A stretch of DNA of 34,017 nt, taken from contig DASZOM010000022.1 in NCBI GenBank assembly GCA_035550735.1, positions 1-34,017 on the forward strand, in the 5' to 3' direction. A program made the translations under genes and the position numbers. Source of the stretch: JANQRA01 sp035550735 (GTDB lineage Bacteria > Actinomycetota > Acidimicrobiia > Spongiisociales > ZC4RG35). Below the pieces are notes generated by a model, which was not told the origin of the DNA, searched no databases, and worked only from the letters and a program-made list of their open reading frames with translations. Numbering within the stretch: the stretch's first letter is position 1; each line of letters begins with the position of its first letter. This document shows positions 1 to 7,613 of the stretch, in pieces.

Positions 1-650
1 CCGCCGAGTGCCCGCCCACCTTCACCACGGACCGCGTCGTCGGGGTGATGGCGGGAGGGCCCGACGCCTTCCTCGTCTCCAGGGAAGCTGTCGAGGACGA
101 CGCCGAGGCCGGTGCCGGTGACATCGAAACCCTCGGAGTCGGGCCCGGCGACGCCGTCGTGGGTCTGACCGCCTCCGGCCGCACCCCCTACACCCTGGGG
201 GCGGTCGACCGGGCGAAGGAGCTGGGCGCGGTGACCATTGGCATCACCTGCAATCCAGGCGCCGAGCTGAGCAAGCGGGTCGACCACGCCGTCGAGGTGG
301 TCGTAGGCCCGGAGGTGATCGCCGGCTCGACCCGGCTCAAGGGCGGGACCGCCCAGAAGGTGGTGCTCAACATGATCTCCACGATCGCGATGGTGCGGAT
401 CGGCAAGACGTTCGGGAACCTGATGGTGGATCTCAAGGCGACCAACGAGAAGCTGCGCGATCGGGCGAGGCGGATCGTGATGCAGGCGACCGAATGCGAG
501 CCGGAGGCGGCCGATCGGGCCCTCGCCCTCGCCGACGGTGAGGTCAAGGTCGCCATCCTCATGTTGCTGACCGGGATCGACGCCGACCAGAGCCGTCGGC
601 GCCTCTCGGCCCACCGGGGACGGGTTCGCCAGGCGCTGGAGGAGACATGA
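1..650 (+). CDS. murQ: N-acetylmuramic acid 6-phosphate etherase, 5' partial
   Basis: MurQ cleaves the lactyl ether of MurNAc-6-phosphate to give GlcNAc-6-phosphate and D-lactate in cytoplasmic peptidoglycan recycling. The gene runs in from before the window; the first complete codon is at base 3 and reads AECPPTF, a conserved MurQ segment. The SIS sugar-phosphate fold follows, with TASGRTPY as the phosphosugar-binding loop, then GSTRLKGGTAQK and the late family hallmark DLKATNEKLRDRA. About 215 C-terminal residues are present of a protein that usually has about 300. The stop overlaps the anmK start as ATGA (647-650), so the two are probably translationally coupled. Pairing with anmK is classic for MurNAc recycling. 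Identity is very likely; only the N-terminal third is missing. Confidence 0.95.
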   Translation, partial: AECPPTFTTDRVVGVMAGGPDAFLVSREAVEDDAEAGAGDIETLGVGPGDAVVGLTASGRTPYTLGAVDRAKELGAVTIGITCNPGAELSKRVDHAVEVVVGPEVIAGSTRLKGGTAQKVVLNMISTIAMVRIGKTFGNLMVDLKATNEKLRDRARRIVMQATECEPEAADRALALADGEVKVAILMLLTGIDADQSRRRLSAHRGRVRQALEET

Positions 651-1837
651 GCACTGCGATGAACGTGCTCGGGCTCATCTCCGGGACGTCGATGGACGGC
701 ATCGACGTGGCCGCCGCCCGCTTCGAGCTCGACGATGGGCTGGTGGCTCTCCGCCCTCTCGGTCAGACCTCGATCCCCTATGAGGCTTCGCTGCGCAAGG
801 AGTTGGGCGCGGCACTGCCTCCGGCCCAGACCACCTCCGAGATGATCTGCCGGCTCGACACGCAGGTGGGCCAGGCGTTCGCAGCCGCGGCAACGGCGGC
901 CATCGCCGACTTCGCGCCCGACATCGACCTGATCGCCTCCCATGGTCAGACCATCTTCCACTGGGTCGCGGGCGGTGAGGTCCTCGGTTCGCTCCAGATC
1001 GGCCAGCCCGCCTGGATCGCCTCCCTAACCGGGCTTCCGGTGGTGGCCGACCTGCGAGCGGCCGACGTCGCCGCCGGCGGCCAGGGTGCACCCCTCGCAG
1101 GGATCTTCGACGCCCTCCTCCTCGGTGGGACCGACGTGACCCGCGCCTCGCTCAACCTGGGTGGGATCTCCAACATCACGGTCGTCGGTGGTGGGGTGGC
1201 GCCGATCGCCTACGACGTCGGCCCGGCCAATGCCCTGATCGACGCCGCCGTCGCCCACGTCACCGGTGGCGCCGAGTCGTTCGACGCCGACGGTGCCATC
1301 GCCGCTCGAGGGCGGGTCCACGAACAACTCCTCGACGAGCTGCTCACCGAGCCCTACTACAGCCAGCCACCTCCGAAGACGACCGGCAAGGAGCTCTTCC
1401 ATCTCCCATACCTCCTCGAGGCGGCGGCCAAGGTGGGCGACGTGAGCGACGACGACCTGGTGGCGACGGCCACCGCCATCGCCGCGGTGACAGTCGCCGA
1501 CGCATGCCGATCACATGGCGTCGGCGAGGTGATCGCGGCCGGAGGAGGCGTCCACAACCCCACTCTGATGAAGATGCTCGCCGAAGAGCTCAGCGACATC
1601 CCGATTCGCCCCATCGACGAGCTCGGGATCCCCGCCGCGGCCAAGGAGTCCTATTTCATCGCCCTGATCGGGTATCTCACCGTCCACGGGCTGGCCGGCA
1701 ATCTCCCCGCCGCCACCGGAGCTGCACGACCGGTGACCCTCGGTGCGCTGCTGCCGGGACCGAACGGCTTCCGGCTGCCGCCGTCGTCACAGGTCCAGCC
1801 GACCAGGCTCCAGATCGTCACCGACGGGAAACGATGA
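647..1837 (+). CDS. anmK: Anhydro-N-acetylmuramic acid kinase
   Basis: AnmK opens the 1,6-anhydro ring of anhydroMurNAc and phosphorylates it to MurNAc-6-phosphate, the substrate of the upstream MurQ. The 396-residue product has the usual family length. It begins with the ATP-binding motif GLISGTSMDGID (residues 9-20) and has the later motifs SHGQTIFHW, NLGGISNIT, AYDVGPANALIDA, TGKELF and AAGGGVHNP, all typical of the family. The ATG at 647 was chosen because GGAGG lies five bases upstream and it overlaps the murQ stop; an in-frame ATG at 659 is the alternative. The stop overlaps the next start (ATGA at 1834-1837). The enzyme is cytoplasmic. Together with the peptide-type ATPases downstream it implies salvage of cell-wall fragments, either its own or from other bacteria. 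Confidence 0.96.
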   Translation: MSTAMNVLGLISGTSMDGIDVAAARFELDDGLVALRPLGQTSIPYEASLRKELGAALPPAQTTSEMICRLDTQVGQAFAAAATAAIADFAPDIDLIASHGQTIFHWVAGGEVLGSLQIGQPAWIASLTGLPVVADLRAADVAAGGQGAPLAGIFDALLLGGTDVTRASLNLGGISNITVVGGGVAPIAYDVGPANALIDAAVAHVTGGAESFDADGAIAARGRVHEQLLDELLTEPYYSQPPPKTTGKELFHLPYLLEAAAKVGDVSDDDLVATATAIAAVTVADACRSHGVGEVIAAGGGVHNPTLMKMLAEELSDIPIRPIDELGIPAAAKESYFIALIGYLTVHGLAGNLPAATGAARPVTLGALLPGPNGFRLPPSSQVQPTRLQIVTDGKR

Positions 1838-2841
1838 CCGAACCCATCCTCTCGGTGCGCGGGCTGACCACGGTGCTCCATCTCGCCGGTGGACCGGTCG
1901 ACGTGGTCAGGGACGTCAGCTTCGACATCCTCCCCGGCGAGACCCTGGCGCTGGTCGGGGAGTCCGGGTGCGGCAAGTCGATGACCATGCTCTCGGTCAT
2001 GGGTCTCCACCCTCAGCCGCCCGCGGAGATCGTGGCCGGCCGGGTGGAGTTCGAGGCTGTCGACCTTCTGCAGGTGTCCGAGGAGAGACGACGGCTGGTG
2101 AGGGGTGCCGAGCTGGCCATGGTCTATCAGGATCCGATGACCTCGCTCAACCCGCTGATGCGGGTGGGTGATCAGATAAGCGAGGTCTTGATCGCCCACG
2201 GCCGCTCCCAGAGGGAAGCGAAGCAGCGGACCCTGGAGGTCCTCGGCCAGGTGGGGATACCCCGGCCGGCAAGAGCCGCGGAAGCGTTTCCCCACGAGTT
2301 CTCCGGTGGGATGCGCCAGCGTGTGGTGATCGCCATCGCCCTGGCCCTTCGCCCCAAGTTGCTCATCGCCGACGAACCGACCACCGCACTCGACGTCACC
2401 ATCCAACAGCAGATCATCGAGCTGGTGCGCGACCTCCAGGCCGACACGGGCATGGCGGTGGTCTGGATCACCCACGATCTCGGTGTGGTCGCCCGGGTCG
2501 CCGGGCGGATCCTGGTCATGTACGCCGGCCACATCGTCGAGTCGGGTTCGACCGCGGGGGTCTTTCATGGCCCGGAGCACCCGTACACCGCGGGGCTTCT
2601 CGCCTCGATCCCGCCGATTCGGGGGAAGGAGCGCCCCGATCTGGTCCAGATCCCGGGGACACCGCCCGACCCGGCCCATCAGCCTCCGGGATGCCCCTTC
2701 CATCCCCGTTGCCCCCAGGCCATCGACCGATGCTCGGCCGAGATGCCGCCTCGGACCGAACGAGAGGCGGGCCCGGCCGACCCGTCCGGTGAGACCCAGA
2801 CCGCGGCGTGCTGGGTGCCGCCGGAGGAGTGGGTGGCATGA
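1834..2841 (+). CDS. Dipeptide/oligopeptide ABC transporter ATPase (DppD/OppD type)
   Basis: ATPase subunit of a peptide-type ABC importer, 335 residues. Walker A GESGCGKS is at residues 42-49, a Q-loop YQDPMTSLNP near 98-107, an ABC signature FSGGM near 156-160, Walker B LLIADEP near 177-182, and the H-loop THDLG follows. The C-terminal oligopeptide extension carries GCPFHPRCP, the cysteine motif seen in OppD/DppD proteins. The open frame extends further upstream, but the start at 1834 overlaps the anmK stop and matches the family N-terminus. The binding protein and permeases are not downstream, so they probably lie before the window. Linkage to murQ-anmK suggests the importer handles muropeptides or other cell-wall peptides; that substrate is inference. 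Confidence 0.93.
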   Translation: MTEPILSVRGLTTVLHLAGGPVDVVRDVSFDILPGETLALVGESGCGKSMTMLSVMGLHPQPPAEIVAGRVEFEAVDLLQVSEERRRLVRGAELAMVYQDPMTSLNPLMRVGDQISEVLIAHGRSQREAKQRTLEVLGQVGIPRPARAAEAFPHEFSGGMRQRVVIAIALALRPKLLIADEPTTALDVTIQQQIIELVRDLQADTGMAVVWITHDLGVVARVAGRILVMYAGHIVESGSTAGVFHGPEHPYTAGLLASIPPIRGKERPDLVQIPGTPPDPAHQPPGCPFHPRCPQAIDRCSAEMPPRTEREAGPADPSGETQTAACWVPPEEWVA

Positions 2842-3818
2842 GCGAGCCGATCCTCCGCGCCCGCGACCTCGTCAAGACCTACCCGGTGCGGGGGACCCGG
2901 CAGACGCTCACCGCGGTGGCAGGCGTCTCCCTCGATCTCCACCGTGGCGAGACACTGGGAATCGTCGGGGAGTCTGGTTGTGGCAAGTCGACCCTGGCCC
3001 GTCTCCTGGTGCGTCTCGAACAGCCCAGCTCCGGGTCGGTCGAGCTCGAGGGCGAGGACATCACCGCACTCGGTGGCCAGCGTCTCCGCGAGCTGAGGAG
3101 ACGCGTCCAGATGGTCTTCCAGGATCCGTACGCCTCCCTCAACCCGAGGCAGACCGTCGGCCGCACTCTGTCGGAGGTGATCGAGGTCCATCGGTTGCGG
3201 CAGCGCTCCGAGTGGCCGTCTCGGGTTGCCGAGCTCCTCGAGATGGTGCGGTTGCGGCCGGCATTCGCCTCCCGCTACCCCCACCAGCTCTCCGGCGGAC
3301 AGCGTCAGCGAGTGGGGATCGCCCGGGCGCTGGCGGTGCAGCCCGAGGTGCTGATCCTCGACGAGCCGGTGTCGGCACTGGACGTGTCGGTGCAGTCCGG
3401 GATCATGAATCTCCTCGCCCAGCTTCGCGACGAGCTCGACGTCGCCTACGTCTTCATCTCCCATGACCTGGGCATGGTCCGTCACATCTCCGATCGCATC
3501 GCAGTCATGTACCTGGGTCGTGTCGTCGAGACGGGGTCGTGGGAGCCGGTCAGCGACCGCCCGCTCCATCCGTACACGCTGGCGCTCCAGGAGGCGGTGC
3601 CCGTCGCCGATCCGGTGGTGGAGGCGACCCGTCGAGTCTCCGGGATCGTCGGCGAGGTCCCCGACCCGGCCAACCCCCCGACCGGCTGCCCCTTCCACCC
3701 CCGATGCCCCCTCGCCGAGCGAATCTGCCTGGAAGTCCTACCCCCCCTCCTCCCCCTCGTCGACAGCCACTCCGCGGCCTGCCACGTGGCGGCGCGACGG
3801 TTCGTACCCGCTTCCTAA
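2838..3818 (+). CDS. Dipeptide/oligopeptide ABC transporter ATPase (DppF/OppF type)
   Basis: Second ATPase of the same importer, 326 residues, forming the expected heterodimer with the DppD-like protein. Walker A GESGCGKST is at residues 44-52, followed by FQDPYASLNPRQT, signature LSGGQRQRV, Walker B LILDEPVSALD and SHDLGMV. The C-terminal oligopeptide region holds GCPFHPRCP. The start at 2838 overlaps the upstream stop as ATGA, and the segment before it is not family-like. The TAA stop at 3816-3818 lies inside the first copy of the 48-nt repeat described separately, so the repeat supplies the last stop codon of this operon. Confidence 0.93.
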   Translation: MSEPILRARDLVKTYPVRGTRQTLTAVAGVSLDLHRGETLGIVGESGCGKSTLARLLVRLEQPSSGSVELEGEDITALGGQRLRELRRRVQMVFQDPYASLNPRQTVGRTLSEVIEVHRLRQRSEWPSRVAELLEMVRLRPAFASRYPHQLSGGQRQRVGIARALAVQPEVLILDEPVSALDVSVQSGIMNLLAQLRDELDVAYVFISHDLGMVRHISDRIAVMYLGRVVETGSWEPVSDRPLHPYTLALQEAVPVADPVVEATRRVSGIVGEVPDPANPPTGCPFHPRCPLAERICLEVLPPLLPLVDSHSAACHVAARRFVPAS

Positions 3819-3861
3819 TGCTCCACGGCCCACTATTGGGCTTTTGGACGTTTCATTAGGC
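3814..3861 (+). repeat. 48-nt repeat, copy 1, with nested inverted repeats and terminator-like hairpin
   Basis: This copy matches 13226-13273 with one mismatch (G at 3846, C at 13258). The outer ends CCTAATG (3814-3820) and CATTAGG (3854-3860) are reverse complements. Inside is a hairpin GCCCA-CTAT-TGGGC (3828-3841) followed directly by TTTT (3842-3845), which reads as a short intrinsic terminator on the + strand. The element contains the TAA stop of the DppF-like gene and ends the murQ operon. It may be a shared terminator cassette, a small mobile or REP-like element, or an attachment or recombination footprint; the sequence alone does not decide. Confidence 0.85.
3828..3845 (+). terminator. 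Putative rho-independent terminator of the murQ-anmK-dpp operon
   Basis: A 5-bp stem GCCCA/TGGGC with a CTAT loop is followed by four T residues, just after the DppF-like stop. The stem is short, so termination may be weak or may depend on the outer CCTAATG/CATTAGG pairing as well. Confidence 0.5.
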
Positions 3862-3920
3862 AACAACCCGCGTCGGGCCGGCCCCTCCATCCCGAGGTCG
3901 CGAAAAGCAATTCGACTTCT

Positions 3921-3943
3921 GATGAAATGTTGAACATTTCATC
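3921..3943. promoter_or_regulatory. Operator palindrome for the GntR/FCD regulator
   Basis: Two 11-nt arms, GATGAAATGTT and AACATTTCATC, are exact reverse complements around a single central G. The palindrome lies 17 bases before the ATG of the GntR gene and just upstream of a TATAGT -10 candidate, where a bound repressor would block polymerase. GntR/FadR-type dimers bind short palindromes of this kind, and autoregulation is common in the family. No second copy was seen in the window. Confidence 0.75.
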
Positions 3944-3945
3944 CA

Positions 3946-3951
3946 TATAGT
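3946..3951 (+). promoter_or_regulatory. Candidate -10 box (TATAGT) of a leaderless GntR transcript
   Basis: TATAGT ends nine bases before the ATG at 3961, so transcription from it would start at or within a few bases of the start codon. There is no ribosome binding site before that ATG, which fits leaderless translation. No good -35 box is visible; the operator palindrome occupies the spacer region. Confidence 0.45.
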
Positions 3952-3960
3952 CCCCCGCCT

Positions 3961-4668
3961 ATGGCATCGGCCAGCCGACTGGCAATCGACCAGTGGAGCG
4001 CTCCACAACAGGTGGCAAACGGGCTGCGGGACCTGCTCCTCACTGGCGAGATACCGCCCGGGGTCAAGCTCCGCGAGGTGCAGCTCTCCAAAGAGGTCGG
4101 CGTGTCGAGACACACTCTTCGCTCGGCGTTCCGGATTCTCGAAGCCGAGGGACTGCTGCAACACAGCCTCAATCGCGGAGTGATCGTCCCCGAGCTGTCG
4201 GAAGATCGCATCGCCGACGTCTTCAAGGCTCGCAAGGCCCTGGAGTTCACAGGTGTCCACTCGATCGATCTCGATGAGGCTGGCCGGCGCGTGATCGACC
4301 AGATGGAGCTGTCAATCGACCGGATGCTCAGTTCACGTGACGACGTCGAGCTCGCTGCGGCCGACCTCGAGTATCACTCCGCCGTCGTCGCTGCAGTCGG
4401 CAGCCACATGATCGACGAGCTCTACCGGAACATCCAGGCTCAACTGAGACTGACCCGCGCCTGGGCGGTGCGGACGCGGGGCGACCGCGAACTGATGGCC
4501 AAGACACACGAGGTCGTCGTCCGATTCCTTCGCGAGGGCCGCAAGGCGGAAGCGGCGTCCGAGCTGATGTCGATCAACGACGTGGGGGAAAAGAGGCTGC
4601 TCACCGCGATGAGCGAGAACCGGGGAACCGAGACCAATCGTCCGGTGGCATGGCCACCGGACGACTAG
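3961..4668 (+). CDS. GntR family transcriptional regulator, FCD (FadR) subfamily
   Basis: A 235-residue regulator: N-terminal winged HTH (about residues 14-80, including LLLTGEIPPGVKLREVQLS, the GntR signature, and GVSRHTLRSAFRILEAEGLL) followed by an all-helical FCD ligand domain with conserved His (HSAVVAAVGSH) that usually binds a metal and a small carboxylate. The ATG at 3961 has no Shine-Dalgarno but sits directly after a -10 candidate, and an in-frame TAG lies just upstream. The gene is first in the block that continues with the CUT2 transporter and amide-hydrolysing enzymes, so it very likely senses the imported compound or a breakdown product. FCD regulators commonly respond to organic acids, which fits the RraA-like enzymes. 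The ligand is unknown. Confidence 0.9.
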   Translation: MASASRLAIDQWSAPQQVANGLRDLLLTGEIPPGVKLREVQLSKEVGVSRHTLRSAFRILEAEGLLQHSLNRGVIVPELSEDRIADVFKARKALEFTGVHSIDLDEAGRRVIDQMELSIDRMLSSRDDVELAAADLEYHSAVVAAVGSHMIDELYRNIQAQLRLTRAWAVRTRGDRELMAKTHEVVVRFLREGRKAEAASELMSINDVGEKRLLTAMSENRGTETNRPVAWPPDD

Positions 4669-4737
4669 GCAGCCCGGGAGAAGAATTCTGGGGAGGAGAC
4701 CGAAGGAAATGACACAACCCCACCAAGGAGAAAGGGA

Positions 4738-5838
4738 ATGGCGGCAAAACGCCTGATGAGACTGGTGGCCCTACTGGCAGTCCTCGGACTGACCGCGGCT
4801 GCATGTGCGGGCACCGGAGCTGGTTCGACAACGACAGCCGGGGACTCCGGGGACACGACCACCACGGCGGAGGCCGGGGAGACCACAACCACTGCTGGCG
4901 AAGCTTCGACAACGACAGCCGGTGGAACCGATTCGTTCCGAATCGGACTGGTTCTCCCCGACCTAACCAACCAAACAATAAACGACCTCTACAAAGGCGC
5001 TCAAGCGCGCGCCGACGAGCTCGGATTGGAGCTGCAGGAGGGTGGAACCTCCGACAGCGGCCCCTGGCTCGATGCCTGCAACGCCTTCGTCGCCTCGGGA
5101 GTGGACGTGCTCATGTACGACACGCTCGACGGGGACGCCCACACGAGCTGCATCGAGGATGCCAACGCGGCAGGGATCCTGGTGGTCTGTCTGCTCGCCT
5201 GCACCTCAGGCGGCACGCAGGACGCGACGATCGCCCTCGACTTCGAGGCAGATGGCGTGATCATCGGCGAGTGGATGGCGGAACAGGTCGGCCCCGATGG
5301 CCGGGTCGCCTTCGTCGAAGGTCTTCCTGGTGATGAGGCGGCGGCCGCCATTGGCGACGGGTTCGTCGCCGGCCTCGAGGCCGCGTGCCCCGACTGCGAG
5401 CTGGTCGCCCGTCAGGTCGGTGGTCCGGACAGGGACACGGCTTTTGCCACCGCCCAGAACATCCTGACCGCCAACCCGGATCTCGATGGCATGTACGCCC
5501 TGTCCGACGACATGGCAATGGGTGCCTTCCTCGCCCTGGACACTGCGGGACTCGCCGACCAGGTCGTGCTCGCCGGACACAATGGGACCTGTGAGGCCCT
5601 CGGCAGCGTCGTCAACGGAGAGCTGGACTTCACCCAACTCCTCGCCGGCCAACCCTTCGGCATCGCAGCGGTCGACACAGCCGTGGCGCTGATGAACGGT
5701 GAGGAGCCCGGAACCCTCGTCGTCGACCCGATCGCCATCGACACCGAGTTCGCTCTCGGGGTGCTCGATGGATCGATCGATCCGCCGGCAGGCGTGGACG
5801 TGAGGGAGCGGCTCGAGCTCGCACAGAGCGGCTGCTGA
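4738..5838 (+). CDS. CUT2-type ABC transporter substrate-binding lipoprotein
   Basis: A 366-residue periplasmic-binding protein of the ribose/LacI-like fold (Peripla_BP_4). Residues 1-23 form a lipoprotein signal ending at Cys23 in LTAAAC; residues 24-60 are a low-complexity Thr/Gly linker with repeated TTT runs that tethers the domain to the membrane. The mature domain starts FRIGLVLPDLTN and alternates beta/alpha as in sugar-binding proteins (ALDFEADGVIIGEWMAEQ, VAFVEGLPGDEAAAAIGDGF, LDGMYALSDDMAMGAFLAL). A strong AAGGAGA site precedes the ATG. The gene lies 69 bases after the GntR gene and overlaps the permease start by one base (TGATG). The family binds sugars, polyols, autoinducers and some amino-acid-like ligands; the enzymes nearby argue for an amide-containing compound here, which is inference. 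Confidence 0.92.
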   Translation: MAAKRLMRLVALLAVLGLTAAACAGTGAGSTTTAGDSGDTTTTAEAGETTTTAGEASTTTAGGTDSFRIGLVLPDLTNQTINDLYKGAQARADELGLELQEGGTSDSGPWLDACNAFVASGVDVLMYDTLDGDAHTSCIEDANAAGILVVCLLACTSGGTQDATIALDFEADGVIIGEWMAEQVGPDGRVAFVEGLPGDEAAAAIGDGFVAGLEAACPDCELVARQVGGPDRDTAFATAQNILTANPDLDGMYALSDDMAMGAFLALDTAGLADQVVLAGHNGTCEALGSVVNGELDFTQLLAGQPFGIAAVDTAVALMNGEEPGTLVVDPIAIDTEFALGVLDGSIDPPAGVDVRERLELAQSGC

Positions 5839-6947
5839 TGGCAAGCGAGCTCGACAGATCGGTAGGAGAGGTGGCCCCCGAGGCCTCCGGCTCCGATCCC
5901 CGTCCCCAGGATCGGGCAACGTCTGTCGAGCTCGCTTCTGCCGAGAAGGGCGAGCGTCTCTTGGGAATCAAGCGGGCCAGCTTTCAGATCGTCGGGGTAT
6001 ACACCGCGCTGTTTGTCTTCTGGATCGTTCTCGGATTCGCTTCCGAGCACTTCCTCACCGTCTCGAACATCACCAACGTCCTGGTACAGGCATCGACCTT
6101 GGCGATCGTCGCCGCCGGCCTGTCGCTGGTGTTGATCTCAGGTGAAATCGATCTGTCCTTCGCCACCATCCCGGCTCTGGTGGGTTCGATTGCGGCGGTG
6201 TTGATGGTCGAGGTGGACATGCCCTGGCAGGCGGCCGCCCCCATCGCGATGTCTGCCGGAGTCCTGGCCGGCGTGATCAGCGCCCTGGTCTCCATCGTGG
6301 CGAAGCTGCCCACGTTCATAACGACTTTCGCCATGATGGGCATAGCTCAAGGGATCGCCTTGCTGCTCACGGACGGAAGTCCGGTGTCGGGCTTCCCCGA
6401 CGGCTACGACTTCTTCGGACGGGCCCGGATCGGTCCGGTGCCCGTCCCGGTCATCATCATGGGGCTCGTCTACGCGGTGCTCCACATAATGCTGACCCGC
6501 ACCCGATTGGGTCTGAAGATGTTTGCCATCGGTGGGTCGAGGCCGGCCGCCGTTTCAGCGGGCATCTCCTGGGAGCGCATGGTCGTCGCCGTGCTCGCCA
6601 TCTCGGGGCTACTCGCCGCAATCACCGGCGTCATCGTCACCTCCCGCCTCGGTGCCGGAAGTGGCACCTATGGGGCGGAGAACCTCCTCCCCGTCGTCGC
6701 CGGAGTCATGATCGGCGGAGTCTCTCTGTTCGGCGGCAGAGGGAACCTCATCGGGACCCTGGGCGGGGTCCTGATCATCGTCACCATCTACAACGGCCTC
6801 GTCCTGATGAACGTGAATCCCTTCTGGCAACAGGTCGTGGTCGGCGTGATCATCCTCGGCGCGGTTCTGATCGACCAGTGGGCGAAAGGAAGGTTGTCGA
6901 AAGGCGCCTCCGACTCGTTGGAGCGGCAGCGGATCGGTGGGATGTGA
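5838..6947 (+). CDS. CUT2-type ABC transporter permease (RbsC-like)
   Basis: A 369-residue BPD_transp_2 family membrane protein. The first 45 or so residues are cytosolic and charged, then hydrophobic segments begin at YTALFVFWIVLGF. Family motifs include VSNITNVLVQAS, GLSLVLISGEIDLSFA (the conserved GxxDLSxG-like loop, here with Phe-Ala), LPTFITTFAMMGIAQG, RTRLGLKMFAIGGSRPAA, and GAENLLPVVAGVMIGGVSLFGGRGN. About eight to ten membrane helices are expected. No second permease is present, so a homodimer is likely, as in ribose importers. The ATG at 5838 uses the last base of the binding-protein stop, and the stop at 6945-6947 overlaps a downstream GTG. Confidence 0.92.
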   Translation: MASELDRSVGEVAPEASGSDPRPQDRATSVELASAEKGERLLGIKRASFQIVGVYTALFVFWIVLGFASEHFLTVSNITNVLVQASTLAIVAAGLSLVLISGEIDLSFATIPALVGSIAAVLMVEVDMPWQAAAPIAMSAGVLAGVISALVSIVAKLPTFITTFAMMGIAQGIALLLTDGSPVSGFPDGYDFFGRARIGPVPVPVIIMGLVYAVLHIMLTRTRLGLKMFAIGGSRPAAVSAGISWERMVVAVLAISGLLAAITGVIVTSRLGAGSGTYGAENLLPVVAGVMIGGVSLFGGRGNLIGTLGGVLIIVTIYNGLVLMNVNPFWQQVVVGVIILGAVLIDQWAKGRLSKGASDSLERQRIGGM

Positions 6948-7570
6948 GCACGAACGGCGATTCTCAGCTGACGACCGCGCATATCTCCGATGTGTCTCCG
7001 TTTGGCGTGGTCATGGATCGCCGCATCTCGAGTGTGTGGGCCGGGGCGAGTGCATCCGGTCGCGCTTTCACGGTGAGCACGCCGCCGGGCGACAACGCCT
7101 CGCTCCATCGAGCCATCGACCAGGTCGAAGAGGGGGATGTCATCGTCGTCGACGGGAAGGGCTACCTGGATCGCGCTCTCTGGGGGGCGATCATGTCGGA
7201 AGCCGCCCAGCTGGCCGGAGCCGCGGGGCTGGTGGTCGACGGTGCGATTCGGGACGTGGCCGAGACTCGACGTCTCGCCTTCCCGGTCTTCGCAGCCGGT
7301 GTCACGCCCGCGGGCCCATACAACAAGGTCCCCGGTGAGATCGGCGGGACGATCACATGCGGCGGTCTCGCGGTCAGCCCGGGAGATTGGGTCCATGCCG
7401 ATGACGACGGTGTCGTCGTCATTCCGGCATCGAGGGCCGACGAGATCGCTCAGCTCGCCCAGACGCGACACGAATTGGAAGAAGAGATCCTGGCAGGCCT
7501 TCGTCAGGGACAACCACTCAGCTCATTGCTCGTGATCCTGTCGCGGGGCAAGGAGAGAGCAAACCGGTGA
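6944..7570 (+). CDS. RraA-like aldolase/decarboxylase family protein (first copy)
   Basis: A 208-residue RraA-fold protein. This fold includes 4-hydroxy-4-methyl-2-oxoglutarate/4-carboxy-4-hydroxy-2-oxoadipate aldolases, which also decarboxylate oxaloacetate, and the RNase E inhibitor RraA. The substrate-binding core GLVVDGAIRD ends in Arg103-Asp104, the pair used by the aldolases, and the conserved C-terminal barrel segment CGGLAVSPGDWVHADDDGVV is present. I chose GTG at 6944 because it overlaps the permease stop (GTGA) and gives a normal N-terminus; the upstream extension encodes the permease tail in another frame. Its place between transporter subunits suggests a metabolic aldolase or decarboxylase, not an RNase regulator. 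The substrate is unknown. Confidence 0.85.
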   Translation: MSTNGDSQLTTAHISDVSPFGVVMDRRISSVWAGASASGRAFTVSTPPGDNASLHRAIDQVEEGDVIVVDGKGYLDRALWGAIMSEAAQLAGAAGLVVDGAIRDVAETRRLAFPVFAAGVTPAGPYNKVPGEIGGTITCGGLAVSPGDWVHADDDGVVVIPASRADEIAQLAQTRHELEEEILAGLRQGQPLSSLLVILSRGKERANR

Positions 7571-7613
7571 ACACGAGTGGGCCGGAGTCGAGACATCAAA
7601 TGAACGGAGTCCG

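Noticed and set aside
188..961. Long open frames on the - strand under murQ, anmK and the first ATPases
   Set aside because: They are Arg/Gly/Pro-rich, match no family, and lie opposite well-supported genes; expected from high GC.
1504..1833. N-terminal extension of the first DppD-like ATPase
   Set aside because: It is out-of-frame anmK sequence rich in Arg; the ATG at 1834 overlaps the anmK stop and fits the family.
3862..3920. Possible tRNA or small RNA between the repeat and the operator
   Set aside because: No cloverleaf arms, T-loop sequence or terminator were found there.
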